Origin: Chitinophagaceae bacterium
Lineage (GTDB): Bacteria; Bacteroidota; Bacteroidia; Chitinophagales; Chitinophagaceae
Length of the DNA stretch: 55,898 bases
NCBI GenBank assembly: GCA_009885535.1
Contig: VFKL01000014.1
Coordinates: forward strand, 1-55,898
Direction of reading: 5' to 3'
The notes below the pieces were generated by a model. It ran no database searches, was not told the origin of the DNA, and saw only the letters and a program-made list of their open reading frames with translations. The position numbers and the translations under genes were made by a program. Shown piece by piece: positions 7,936 to 17,222 of the stretch; positions within the stretch are counted from its first letter, which is position 1, and every line of letters starts with the position of its first letter.

Positions 7936-10008
7936 TTACCATGAAAATATAGTTTCAAATCCTATTTGTGTTTTTTTACAACTATTTATTAAATCATATC
8001 CACTGCCAATTTCATTTTTATCTGGATAAATATTTTGACTAAACTTCAAGCGACAATGTATTTTTTTACTGATTTGATAATGAACATTTAAAAAGTATCT
8101 AAACCCTTTATCGTAAAACGCAGGTAATGCATAGCTGTTTGAAAGATCATTTTCAAAAGCGTAAATTCTGCTTTGGTAATTCGATGTTTCAAAATAGGAT
8201 AATCTTAGATTTGTAGAAAGTCCTTTTCTTTTTGGTTTATATATCATCTCAGTGAAAAATAAAAAACCTTCACTTTTTGACAAATCCGCTGTTTTAATCA
8301 TTTGAAATTCTATTCTACCTCTTATTGTAATTGTAGGACTGATTAGTTTACTTAAATGACATCTTAAACTGGTTTTTTCAATTTCTGTTAATGGCTTAAT
8401 GACATAATTTTCTATTTCGTTTGAGGAAGTTTGAAAAATCTGGTGTTTTAATGTAAAAACTGCCGATAATTTTTTATTTGGAGTATTTGTTACGCGAATC
8501 AAAAAATCCATCCCTGAACTAGGCGCATTAATTTGATATTGCAACCATGGCATAGAAAAAAAATCTGCAGATATATTAATCTGCCATCGACTTCTAGGCT
8601 TCAACGAAATGCCAAAGTAAATTCCTTTTTCATTATTTATATTTGAATTTTCAGTAAAAGCATTGGCGTTCAATGATTGAAACCCTTTTGAAATATTTCT
8701 ATACAAAATTGAAATGTCCGCTTTTCCTGAAATCGCAGATAGCAATCCATTAGTTGTTGCAAACCCTTTATAACTAAACGCAGTTTCGCCAAAAAAATGT
8801 GTGTTGGATTGTGTAAAAGAATATCCGATACTGTATGATGTTAAACTTTTGCCTTTGAATGAGAATAAATTGTACGGGAGATTTTGTTTCTGAAATGGAA
8901 TTTGAAATTGATAATGTAAGGCATTCAATGAAATCAAAACGTTTTGAAAATTCCTGTTTACAACTATTCCAAAAACTTGTTGATTTAAATTGCTTTTATT
9001 TTCAATTTCGTTTTTGGCACGATGCAATCCAAGATAATTAAAACTTGAAACAACGATTTGATTTGCGGAATCTATTGATAAATTTGCATCTAAATTTTTG
9101 TTTGAGTAAAATACAACCGCATTTGTTTGAAATTTTTTAACCCCAATGCAAAGACCTCTATGAAAATTAATCTCATTGAATGATTGATATGGTTTTATGA
9201 TTTCAGATTCATGCTTAATATTATTTACTTCTGCACTTTTATTAACACCCATCGATTGCCAATGAATCAAACCTTGCGCTATGTTCACGGTATAATCTCC
9301 TAAACAAAGCAATTGTAAAAAACCGGCACTTTTTTTGTATAAATTAGACGAAATAAAATCAAATCCTTTTGTTTTTTTATCCCATATAAATCTCTCTCCC
9401 GCATCTTTTTCTATTAATATGGATAGTTTAATTTCATTTTCAAATTTAAATTGGTACTTCATCGAAAAAGCTGAAGGTAATCCTGCATATTTTTTTGATT
9501 TAGTAAGCGTATCATAATTGTAACCAATTGACTTTTCCAAAACAGTTCTATTTCGTATCAATAAAAATTGTTTTACTTCTTTTAAAGCTGTTTGGAAAGC
9601 ATTTAAAAAATCGTTTTTGTTTTTTATTATCACAAATTGAATTATTTTTTTTATCAATAAAATGTCCCAATTAGGTATAGATTGTAATTCATACACCGAA
9701 ATAAATTTTCCAAAAGCATTTCTATAATTAAAAAACGATTCTATTTGAATAGTAGTAAATGCACCAAATACTTGCAGATCCTCTATCGTAACTTCATTAA
9801 TATTAAAATTTCGAATTTTATTTTCTTTCGTTTTTGATTTTAAAATATTGTTATCTAAGTCCAGCTCTTCTTCTGCATTTACATTCGTTTCCAAAACAGC
9901 TTCATCCGAATAATTGTTTATTTCAGTTTCAATCTGGCTAAAAACTTTTGTTGAAAAATAAAATATCAACCCAAGTATAAAAAATATTTTGTGCAAATTT
10001 TTATTCAT
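7936..10008 (-). CDS. Secreted helix-hairpin-helix protein with predicted beta-barrel body
   Basis: A 690-residue protein with a signal peptide (residues 1-24, KIFFILGLIFYFSTKVFSQ). Residues about 68-125 form a ComEA-like helix-hairpin-helix: FNINEVTIEDLQVFGAF, then NYRNAFGKFISVYELQSI. The second hairpin lacks the usual GIG glycines, so DNA binding may be altered. Residues about 160-690 are rich in alternating aromatic/hydrophobic strands and end in TQIGFETIFSW, a terminal aromatic typical of outer-membrane barrels. Its start overlaps the end of the preceding gene by 8 bases, so the two are translationally coupled. The family occurs in Bacteroidota without a settled function; a DNA-related surface role is only a hypothesis. 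Confidence 0.75.
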   Translation of the reverse strand: MNKNLHKIFFILGLIFYFSTKVFSQIETEINNYSDEAVLETNVNAEEELDLDNNILKSKTKENKIRNFNINEVTIEDLQVFGAFTTIQIESFFNYRNAFGKFISVYELQSIPNWDILLIKKIIQFVIIKNKNDFLNAFQTALKEVKQFLLIRNRTVLEKSIGYNYDTLTKSKKYAGLPSAFSMKYQFKFENEIKLSILIEKDAGERFIWDKKTKGFDFISSNLYKKSAGFLQLLCLGDYTVNIAQGLIHWQSMGVNKSAEVNNIKHESEIIKPYQSFNEINFHRGLCIGVKKFQTNAVVFYSNKNLDANLSIDSANQIVVSSFNYLGLHRAKNEIENKSNLNQQVFGIVVNRNFQNVLISLNALHYQFQIPFQKQNLPYNLFSFKGKSLTSYSIGYSFTQSNTHFFGETAFSYKGFATTNGLLSAISGKADISILYRNISKGFQSLNANAFTENSNINNEKGIYFGISLKPRSRWQINISADFFSMPWLQYQINAPSSGMDFLIRVTNTPNKKLSAVFTLKHQIFQTSSNEIENYVIKPLTEIEKTSLRCHLSKLISPTITIRGRIEFQMIKTADLSKSEGFLFFTEMIYKPKRKGLSTNLRLSYFETSNYQSRIYAFENDLSNSYALPAFYDKGFRYFLNVHYQISKKIHCRLKFSQNIYPDKNEIGSGYDLINSCKKTQIGFETIFSW

Positions 10009-10861
10009 TAGTGGTAGAAATTGAAGTGCCAGATGTAACGCCTAAGTTGGGATGAAATGCCAATATTAAAGCCCAATTCATTTTTTTTCCAGAATATAAA
10101 ACCTCAACATTTGTAGTATTTGTAATTGAACCGAATCCTAATTTCAGTGCTATTTTTTTATGCACTTGATATGTCATTAAGCCAGAAAAACAAGTAGGTA
10201 AATTTGATGTTTTTGAACAATTTAAATGCATTGAAAATTGCTTTGAAATTTCATAAAATAGGCCAGTATTAATATTTATGTAGTACGCATTGTCTAAAGT
10301 TGTTTGTTTGTTAAACGACATGTAATTCGAAGCCGTAAACCCAAGTTTTATATCCTTCGACAAAAGGGTTACTAGTCCAACTTGCGCAGAAATGTATCGT
10401 TGTTTGATAAATTTTGAAATGTTGTTTTTCAGAAAACTGCTTTGTATGGCAAACGAAGTATTTTCGCCAATTTTTTTTGACAAGCAAAAAGCAAAATCTT
10501 GATGATTAAATTTTGATGTACCTGCTTGTCGAATGATTATCCCAATTTTCATTTTGCCTAATGAAAAACCTGAAACAACCAAATGATTACTTAATTCAAT
10601 TAAGTTGAATTTTCTTTCACTAAAAGCCCCAATGTTGAATTTTTTAATTGATTCTAGATTAGCCGGATTAGAAACAATTTGAAAAATGTTGAAGAATTGG
10701 ATTTCGCCAGCAGTGTTGTTCATTGTAATTGGTGTATTCAACAATGAAATATTTTGAGCAAATAAATTTTTTCCAAACAAAACAAAAAATGAAAACATTA
10801 AAAAAAATGTTGTTAAATAAGCATTTTTTATTAGGTGTATTATTTTAAACAACTGCATCAA
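10001..10861 (-). CDS. Outer-membrane beta-barrel protein, PorV/PorQ-like
   Basis: A 286-residue protein with an N-terminal hydrophobic signal (about 13-35, FFLMFSFFVLFGKNLFAQ). The mature part begins with NTAGEIQFFNIFQIVSNPANLE, the residue pattern with a conserved NPA that opens FadL-like PorV/PorQ barrels. It continues with amphipathic strands such as FSLGKMKIGIIIRQAG and KLGFGSITNTTNVEV. It is upstream of and overlaps the helix-hairpin-helix gene. Two adjacent ATGs (10861 and 10858) are possible starts and later ones cannot be excluded. Assignment to PorV/PorQ proper is uncertain; it may be a specialised partner of the downstream protein. Confidence 0.6.
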   Translation of the reverse strand: MMQLFKIIHLIKNAYLTTFFLMFSFFVLFGKNLFAQNISLLNTPITMNNTAGEIQFFNIFQIVSNPANLESIKKFNIGAFSERKFNLIELSNHLVVSGFSLGKMKIGIIIRQAGTSKFNHQDFAFCLSKKIGENTSFAIQSSFLKNNISKFIKQRYISAQVGLVTLLSKDIKLGFTASNYMSFNKQTTLDNAYYININTGLFYEISKQFSMHLNCSKTSNLPTCFSGLMTYQVHKKIALKLGFGSITNTTNVEVLYSGKKMNWALILAFHPNLGVTSGTSISTTNE

Positions 10862-11006
10862 TTTACCTTTTTATTGGTTGCAAATTAGAATTCAATAAAA
10901 GTTTAAACTTGATGATTTAAACGTTTTTTTATCGTTTTTTTCTTTTAAAATTTTGCAGTTTTAGATTTTATTTATTAAAAAACATTTATAGTAGTATTTT
11001 TACAGA

Positions 11007-11888
11007 ATGGAAATTTTAAATGGAAAAATTGTTTCGCAGTACATAAAAAACGAAATGAAATCTCTTGTTGACCACCTTATTTTAGATGGGAGGCGCGTAC
11101 CGCATCTGGCTGCAATTCTTGTTGGCAATAATGGTGCGAGTGAAACCTATGTTGCTAGTAAAATAAAAAATTGTGAAGAAATTGGTTTTAAAAGCAGTCT
11201 GATTCGACTTAACGAAAATGTTGCTGAACAAGAACTTATTGATGCAATAAAAGAATTAAATCAAAATGATTTGGTAAATGGGATTTTGGTTCAGTTGCCA
11301 TTACCCCCTCATTTCGATGAAGAAAGAATAATCAATCTAATCAACCCCGATAAAGATGTTGACGGATTTAGTCCCGTAAGCATTGGTAAAATGGTGCTAG
11401 GAATGCCTACTTTTATTCCAGCTACTCCTTATGGAATTATGCTAATGCTTGAACATTACAACATAGAAACCAGTGGCAAACACGCCGTAATTATTGGCAG
11501 AAGTAACATCGTGGGAAGACCCATGAGTATACTCTTAAGCCAAAGTAGTAAATATGGAAATTGCACCGTAACGGTATGCCATAGCCGAACTAAAAACATT
11601 AAAGAAATTTGTCTTACTGCTGACATTATTGTAGCTGCAATTGGTATCCCTGAATTTGTAAAATCGGATATGGTTAAAGATGGCGCTGTGGTCATTGATG
11701 TGGGTATAACAAGGGTAAAAGATGAATCCAAAAAATCAGGATTTAGTATAAAGGGTGATGTAGATTTTGATGCCGTTTCACCAAAATGCAGTTTCATTTC
11801 TCCTGTGCCTGGCGGCGTTGGACTGATGACAATTGCTGCATTATTAAAAAATACATTGAACGCGTACATTCAACAAAATAAAGTATGA
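11007..11888 (+). CDS. folD: Bifunctional methylene-THF dehydrogenase / methenyl-THF cyclohydrolase
   Basis: A 293-residue cytoplasmic enzyme that interconverts 5,10-methylene-THF and 10-formyl-THF for purine and formyl-Met-tRNA synthesis. Visible signatures are YVASKIKNCEEIGF (catalytic Lys in YxxxK), NGILVQLPLPPHFDE, PDKDVDGFSP and the Rossmann region VIIGRSNIVGRPMSILL, ending in SPVPGGVGLMTIAALL. Length is typical. The next gene, queE, overlaps by four bases (ATGA), so the pair is co-transcribed. A TATTTTTA stretch ends only 4 bases before the ATG, so either the promoter is elsewhere or the leader is very short. Confidence 0.96.
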   Translation: MEILNGKIVSQYIKNEMKSLVDHLILDGRRVPHLAAILVGNNGASETYVASKIKNCEEIGFKSSLIRLNENVAEQELIDAIKELNQNDLVNGILVQLPLPPHFDEERIINLINPDKDVDGFSPVSIGKMVLGMPTFIPATPYGIMLMLEHYNIETSGKHAVIIGRSNIVGRPMSILLSQSSKYGNCTVTVCHSRTKNIKEICLTADIIVAAIGIPEFVKSDMVKDGAVVIDVGITRVKDESKKSGFSIKGDVDFDAVSPKCSFISPVPGGVGLMTIAALLKNTLNAYIQQNKV

Positions 11889-12505
11889 TAAATACAATTG
11901 AATTTAATTCACTTCCAGTGATGGAACATTTTTATACCATACAAGGGGAAGGGTTTCATCAAGGTCGTGCAGCCTATTTTATTCGGCTTGGAGGTTGTGA
12001 CGTGGGTTGTGTTTGGTGTGATGTAAAAGATAGTTGGGATGCAAATGTTCACCCTAAATTTACTACAGATCAAATTGTTTTTGAAATAAAAAAACATACA
12101 AAAAGTGGACTGGTGGTTGTAACTGGTGGCGAACCTTTAATGCACCAATTGGATGAATTGACAGCTAAATTACAAGCAGAAGGTTTTGAAACAAATATTG
12201 AAACTTCAGGCGCTCATCCATTGAGTGGACATTGGAATTGGATTTGCTTATCTCCTAAAAAATTCAAAGCTCCATTAGAAGAAATTTTACCTGAAGCCAA
12301 TGAATTAAAAGTAGTTGTTTTCAATAAACATGATTTTGAATGGGCGGAGTTTTATGCAGCTAAAGTAAACCCCAATTGCAAATTATATCTTCAACCCGAA
12401 TGGGATAAAACAGCTGATGTAACGCCTATGATTATTGAGTATATTAAATCAAATCCTCAATGGGAATTGTCTTTGCAAATTCACAAGTACATCAATGTTC
12501 CCTAA
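11885..12505 (+). CDS. queE: 7-carboxy-7-deazaguanine synthase (radical SAM)
   Basis: A 206-residue radical SAM enzyme that makes 7-carboxy-7-deazaguanine from carboxy-tetrahydropterin in the queuosine/preQ0 pathway. The N-terminus MEHFYTIQGEGFHQGRAAYF is the family signature. The iron-sulfur cluster motif is Cys38-x3-Cys42-x2-Cys45 within GGCDVGCVWCDVKDSWD. VVTGGEPLMH supplies the SAM-contact GGE motif. It overlaps folD by four bases. Coupling with a folate gene is plausible because the substrate is a pterin, but this may be chance. No other que gene is in the window. Confidence 0.94.
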   Translation: MINTIEFNSLPVMEHFYTIQGEGFHQGRAAYFIRLGGCDVGCVWCDVKDSWDANVHPKFTTDQIVFEIKKHTKSGLVVVTGGEPLMHQLDELTAKLQAEGFETNIETSGAHPLSGHWNWICLSPKKFKAPLEEILPEANELKVVVFNKHDFEWAEFYAAKVNPNCKLYLQPEWDKTADVTPMIIEYIKSNPQWELSLQIHKYINVP

Positions 12506-12577
12506 TCATCGTTATACAATTCTAAAATTTCACTAATCCCACTAAAGATTCCATACCTTCAATACTTAATTTTTTTT

Positions 12578-14515
12578 ATGAAAAATTGGAATACAATTTT
12601 AAGGGTGTTGATAATACCGGTTGCTTTTTTTATTTTAATTCCATGTACACTTCATGCGCAATGGTATAACCCAGAAAAAGTAAGCAAAAAAGCTAAGGCT
12701 ATATATCTTGAAGCTTATGACCTTGCTTCTGAAGGGGCATATATAAAATCATTGAAAAAATTAGATCAAGCTATAAAAATTTATCCCAATTATGTTGAAG
12801 CATTTTTATCACGGGCTGGCATATACGCAGATTTAAAATATTATGATTCATCTGTGCATAATTTTGAAATTGCATTTTCTATAGACAGCGTTTATTGTTC
12901 TGAATATCTTTTACCTTATTCAATTTCTTTGGCAGGAATTGGCAAGTTTGATGAAGCTTTAATAAAGGCAACTCATTTTTTAAATAACGAAAACCTCAAC
13001 GAACAAAGTAAAAAATCAGCCAATTACAGAATAAGCACGTATTCATTTGCGTTAAATTACAAAAAAAATCATCTAGTTGATGACTACAATTTCGAGTTAA
13101 TCAATTTAGGAGACAGCATTAATTCTAATGCACTAGAATACTATCCTTCATTAACTATTGATGGAAAGAAAATGATATTTACTCGGCGCATTGAGGATGA
13201 TGAAGATTTTTATGAAAGCGAATGGATTAATAATAAATGGAGTAAAGCAATAGCAGCTAGAGGAAAAATAAATACCAACTTAAATGAAGGGGCGCAAAAT
13301 ATTTCTCAGGATGGAAATTGGCTCATTTTTACAGGCTGCAATTATCCAGAAGGTTTTGGAAGTTGTGATTTATATATTTCATACAAAACAAAAAATGGCG
13401 GATGGTCTGAAGCCGAAAATTTGGGAAGCACTATAAACACAAGCGCATGGGAATCTGCACCATCACTATCTCCAGATAAAAAAGATTTATATTTTTCAAG
13501 TACACGAACTGGTGGATATGGCGCAAGGGATTTATGGGTAACGCATCGTTTGCAAAATGGAAAATGGTCAACACCTGAAAATCTTGGCCCTCAAGTAAAT
13601 ACACCCGGTGATGAATCTTGTCCATTTATTCATAGCGATAATCAAACCATTTATTTTAACAGCAATGGTCATAAAGGTTATGGTACGACCGACCTTTTTT
13701 TAAGTAGAAAAGACACTTCGAATCATTGGGATAACCCAGAAAATCTTGGTTATCCAATTAATACAATTGATGATGAAGGTTCTGTAATTGTTGCTGCGGA
13801 TGGAATTACAGCATATTGCGCTAGTGATAGAAAAGAAAAAAATGCAGGTTTAGATTTGTACACATTTAAACTTCGAAGAGGTATTCAGGCTTCGAAAACA
13901 TTATGGGTAAACGGAAATGTTTTTGATATCAATACAAAACTAGGATTGCCTTGTACTATTACACTTACTGAATTAAATAGCGCTAAACAAATTTCAAATA
14001 TTCAAACGGATGAAACTGGAAATTTTTTAATAACACTACCTATCAACAATAATTACAGTTTGAATATTAACCGAAAAGGGTATTTATTTTACTCGGATAA
14101 TTTTTCATTAATCGACAACAAATTGGATAGTTTTTTCAATTTGAAAATTCCATTACAACCGATTGAAAAAGGAGCTGCCGTGATTTTGAAAAATATTTTT
14201 TTTGATAGCAACTCCGATTTGTTAAAAAAAGAATCAGAAATCGAATTGGATAAATTCGTGTCTTTATTAAACGAAAATCCCAATTTAAAAATTCAGATAA
14301 ATGGGCATACCGACAATGTTGGAAAAAAAGAAGACAATCAAAAGCTGAGCTTAAATCGGGCAAATGCAGTTGTTAAGTATTTTGTTTCGAAGGGAATAAA
14401 ATCAGTTAGATTAACTGCGGTTGGATATGGTGACACAAAGCCTATTGCAGATAACCACACCGAACAAGGGAAAAACAACAACAGAAGAACGGAAATAAAC
14501 GTCATTTCTAATTAA
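12578..14515 (+). CDS. PorE-like TPR / PD40 / CRD / OmpA periplasmic protein
   Basis: A 645-residue envelope protein with the four-part layout of the T9SS accessory protein PorE. A signal peptide (about 1-27) is followed by TPR helices (about 35-155, YLEAYDLASEGAYIKSLKKL), about five PD40 blades (about 185-430, such as SLSPDKKDLYFSSTRTGGYG), a carboxypeptidase-regulatory-like domain (about 440-520) and an OmpA peptidoglycan-binding domain (about 535-645, INGHTDNVGKKEDN, with NNRRTEINV at the end). OmpA_C anchors it to peptidoglycan. The family is large in Bacteroidota, so identity with PorE itself is not proven. There is no lipobox. It lies 72 bases after queE and 27 before dprA. Confidence 0.75.
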   Translation: MKNWNTILRVLIIPVAFFILIPCTLHAQWYNPEKVSKKAKAIYLEAYDLASEGAYIKSLKKLDQAIKIYPNYVEAFLSRAGIYADLKYYDSSVHNFEIAFSIDSVYCSEYLLPYSISLAGIGKFDEALIKATHFLNNENLNEQSKKSANYRISTYSFALNYKKNHLVDDYNFELINLGDSINSNALEYYPSLTIDGKKMIFTRRIEDDEDFYESEWINNKWSKAIAARGKINTNLNEGAQNISQDGNWLIFTGCNYPEGFGSCDLYISYKTKNGGWSEAENLGSTINTSAWESAPSLSPDKKDLYFSSTRTGGYGARDLWVTHRLQNGKWSTPENLGPQVNTPGDESCPFIHSDNQTIYFNSNGHKGYGTTDLFLSRKDTSNHWDNPENLGYPINTIDDEGSVIVAADGITAYCASDRKEKNAGLDLYTFKLRRGIQASKTLWVNGNVFDINTKLGLPCTITLTELNSAKQISNIQTDETGNFLITLPINNNYSLNINRKGYLFYSDNFSLIDNKLDSFFNLKIPLQPIEKGAAVILKNIFFDSNSDLLKKESEIELDKFVSLLNENPNLKIQINGHTDNVGKKEDNQKLSLNRANAVVKYFVSKGIKSVRLTAVGYGDTKPIADNHTEQGKNNNRRTEINVISN

Positions 14516-14542
14516 AATTAATTCTATCATTGTTTGTATATT

Positions 14543-15646
14543 ATGGACAATGAATTATTGTATAAAATCGCGCTTACTAAAATTCCCAATATTGGAAATG
14601 TTCATGCAAAATCGTTAATGCAAGTTTTCAAAGAACCGTCGCAAATTTTCAAAGCTTCAAAATTTCATCTGGAAAAAATAGAAGGGATTGGTTCTGTAAG
14701 GGCTAATTCCATAAAGACATTTAAGGACTTCGATGTTTGTAAAAAAGAACTGGAATTTATACAAAAACATGCCATTGACGCCCTGTTTTTTACAGAGGAA
14801 AAATATCCAAAAAGATTGTTGAATTGTTATGATTCGCCAATCTTGTTGTATTTTAAAGGGAGTAGTAATTTGAATGCGTCAAAAATAATTTCTATTGTAG
14901 GCACCAGAAGCAACTCTGAATATGGAAAACAGATTTGCGAAAAATTTATCGCCGATTTAAAACTAAAAGACGCCATTATAGTAAGTGGTTTGGCGTATGG
15001 TATAGACACTATCGCACATAGAACTGCATTAAACAGCAATAATGAAACGATTGGCATTTTGGCGCATGGCTTAGATAGAATTTATCCTTCGGCAAACAAA
15101 CCATTGGCAAAAGAAATGATTTTAAATGGTGGATTGCTGACTGAATTTATGAGTGGTACAAATCCAGACAAACAAAATTTTCCAAATAGAAATAGGATTA
15201 CAGCCGGCATCTGTGATGTATTGGTTGTGATAGAAACCAGCAAAAAAGGAGGCTCATTAATTACTGCAGAATTGGCAAACGATTATAATAAAGATGTATT
15301 TGCATTTCCAGGAAAAGTAACAGATCTTAAAAGTGAAGGTTGCAATAAACTGATACAATTAAACAAAGCCCATTTGATAACACATGCCAATGATTTGTTG
15401 GAAATGATGCAATGGAATGAGGTTCAATCAAATGTAAAAAAAAGAAGTCCTCAATTATTTAATGATTTCAATGAATCAGAATTGGAAATCCTTGAATTTT
15501 TCAAGCAAAAAACAGATTGGCAAATCGATGAACTATGTATGCAATCAAAAATGAGCAATAGTAAAATAGCAGGCGTTTTACTTTCTCTGGAAATGAATGG
15601 AATAATAAATTCATTACCTGGAAAAATATACAGGTATTTATATTAG
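14543..15646 (+). CDS. dprA: DNA-processing protein DprA (Smf)
   Basis: A 367-residue protein that loads RecA on incoming single-stranded DNA during natural transformation. The start is placed at the ATG at 14543; an in-frame TTG nine bases upstream is less likely. An N-terminal SAM/HhH-like region (KIEGIGSVRANSIK, about 47-60) precedes the Rossmann-fold DprA domain: IVGTRSNSEYGKQ, SGLAYGIDTIAHR, GGLLTEF and the signature FPNRNRITAG. A C-terminal winged-helix follows (about 300-367, DWQIDELCMQSKMSNSKIAG). dprA is common in bacteria not known to be transformable, so competence is not proven. Confidence 0.95.
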   Translation: MDNELLYKIALTKIPNIGNVHAKSLMQVFKEPSQIFKASKFHLEKIEGIGSVRANSIKTFKDFDVCKKELEFIQKHAIDALFFTEEKYPKRLLNCYDSPILLYFKGSSNLNASKIISIVGTRSNSEYGKQICEKFIADLKLKDAIIVSGLAYGIDTIAHRTALNSNNETIGILAHGLDRIYPSANKPLAKEMILNGGLLTEFMSGTNPDKQNFPNRNRITAGICDVLVVIETSKKGGSLITAELANDYNKDVFAFPGKVTDLKSEGCNKLIQLNKAHLITHANDLLEMMQWNEVQSNVKKRSPQLFNDFNESELEILEFFKQKTDWQIDELCMQSKMSNSKIAGVLLSLEMNGIINSLPGKIYRYLY

Positions 15647-15669
15647 CTTGATTAAAAACTATAAAATAT

Positions 15670-15699
15670 TTTGAAATTAAGGATTTCAACTTATTTTTG
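15670..15699 (+). promoter_or_regulatory. Candidate guaB promoter, -33 TTTG and -7 TATTTTTG
   Basis: TTTG at 15670-15673 and TATTTTTG at 15692-15699 are spaced by 18 bases, close to the Bacteroidota consensus TTTG-N19-TAnnTTTG. The -7 box ends three bases before the chosen guaB ATG (15703), so a transcript from here would be leaderless or nearly so. Confidence 0.4.
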
Positions 15700-15702
15700 C
15701 CT

Positions 15703-17196
15703 ATGGCAACCAATATTAAAACTTCCCCACAAAAAAATTACGGCAAAATAATTCATGAAGGCTTAACCTTTGATGATGTATTATTAATTCCTGCTTATTC
15801 AGAGATTCTACCGCGTGATGTGGAGATTCAATCAACTTTAACCCAAAAAATTCAGTTGAATATTCCAATACTCAGTGCGGCAATGGATACTGTTACTGAA
15901 GCTTCTTTAGCCATTGCTATGGCAAGAGAAGGGGGCTTGGGCGTTTTACACAAAAACATGAGTATTCAACAACAAGCTGAACAAGTACGAAAAGTAAAAA
16001 GAAGCGAGAGCGGTTTAATTTTAGACCCAATTACTTTAAGCCCTAATTCTACCATAGGCGAGGCTTTGATGCTTATGCGTGAAAATAAAATTGGTGGTAT
16101 TCCAGTTGTTGATGAAAATAAAAAATTGGTGGGCATTTTAACCAATAGAGATTTAAGATTTGAAAATAATCCAAAACATAAAATAAGTACGGTAATGACG
16201 AAGGAAAATCTCATCACTGCACCCGAAGGAACAGATCTTAAAAAAGCTGAACTGATTTTTAAACAAAATAAAATTGAAAAACTTCCAGTTGTAAATAAAT
16301 CAGGTGCATTAATTGGCTTAATTACTTTTGGAGATATTTTAAAATTAAAAAGCAATCCCAATGCGGTTAAAGATGAATTTGGCAGATTGCTTGTGGGTGC
16401 AGGCGTTGGGATAACAACTGATATTTTAGATAGAGTGGCTGCATTACATCATGTTGGTGTTGATGCCATTTGTTTGGATAGTGCTCATGGACATACAAAA
16501 GGTGTAATTGAATCGCTTAAAAAAATAAAAAAATCATTCAAAACATTATCTGTTATTGCAGGAAACGTAGGCACAGGAGCTGGTGCGCTTGCATTGGCAA
16601 ACGCCGGGGCTGATGCCATTAAAGTTGGAATAGGACCAGGTTCAATTTGTACAACTCGAATTGTTGCGGGAACAGGCGTACCACAAATTACAGCTGTTAT
16701 GGAAGTTGCCGCTGCATTAAAAAATAAAAAAGTGGGTATCATTAGTGATGGCGGCATTCGATATACTGGCGATATGGTTAAAGCTTTAGCGGCTGGTGCC
16801 ACTTGCGTTATGATGGGAAATATGTTTGCTGGTACAGAGGAAAGTCCGGGTGAAACTATTATTTACGAAGGACGTAAATTTAAACAATATCGTGGCATGG
16901 GTTCATTGGGCGCGATGGCACAAGGCAGTAGCGATCGCTATTTCCAAGATGCAGAAGCTGACGTGAAAAAATTCGTTCCGGAAGGTATTGAAGGCAGGGT
17001 TGCCTTTAAAGGAAGTTTAAAAGAAGTCGTGCACCAATTTACAGGAGGTTTAAGGGCTGGTATGGGTTATTGCGGAGCTTCAAATATCAAAGCATTACAA
17101 CAAGCACAATTCGTAAAAATAACCAATGCAGGAATGAGCGAAAGTCATGCGCATGACATTTTCATCACCAAAGAGGCGCCAAATTATAGTCGATAA
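15703..17196 (+). CDS. guaB: Inosine-5'-monophosphate dehydrogenase
   Basis: A 497-residue enzyme that oxidises IMP to XMP with NAD+, the committed step of GMP synthesis. The start is the ATG at 15703; a TTG at 15697 is less likely. The TIM barrel begins with EGLTFDDVLLIPAYSEILPR. Two CBS domains occupy about residues 105-220. The catalytic loop is IGPGSICTTRI with Cys316. The flap signature MGSLGAMAQGSSDRYFQ is present, as is the C-terminal GGLRAGMGYCGASNI. Nothing is missing and length is normal. It follows dprA by 56 bases and precedes the DUF4105 gene by 26. Confidence 0.97.
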   Translation: MATNIKTSPQKNYGKIIHEGLTFDDVLLIPAYSEILPRDVEIQSTLTQKIQLNIPILSAAMDTVTEASLAIAMAREGGLGVLHKNMSIQQQAEQVRKVKRSESGLILDPITLSPNSTIGEALMLMRENKIGGIPVVDENKKLVGILTNRDLRFENNPKHKISTVMTKENLITAPEGTDLKKAELIFKQNKIEKLPVVNKSGALIGLITFGDILKLKSNPNAVKDEFGRLLVGAGVGITTDILDRVAALHHVGVDAICLDSAHGHTKGVIESLKKIKKSFKTLSVIAGNVGTGAGALALANAGADAIKVGIGPGSICTTRIVAGTGVPQITAVMEVAAALKNKKVGIISDGGIRYTGDMVKALAAGATCVMMGNMFAGTEESPGETIIYEGRKFKQYRGMGSLGAMAQGSSDRYFQDAEADVKKFVPEGIEGRVAFKGSLKEVVHQFTGGLRAGMGYCGASNIKALQQAQFVKITNAGMSESHAHDIFITKEAPNYSR

Positions 17197-17222
17197 TTTT
17201 TACCTATTGACTAATTGGAATT

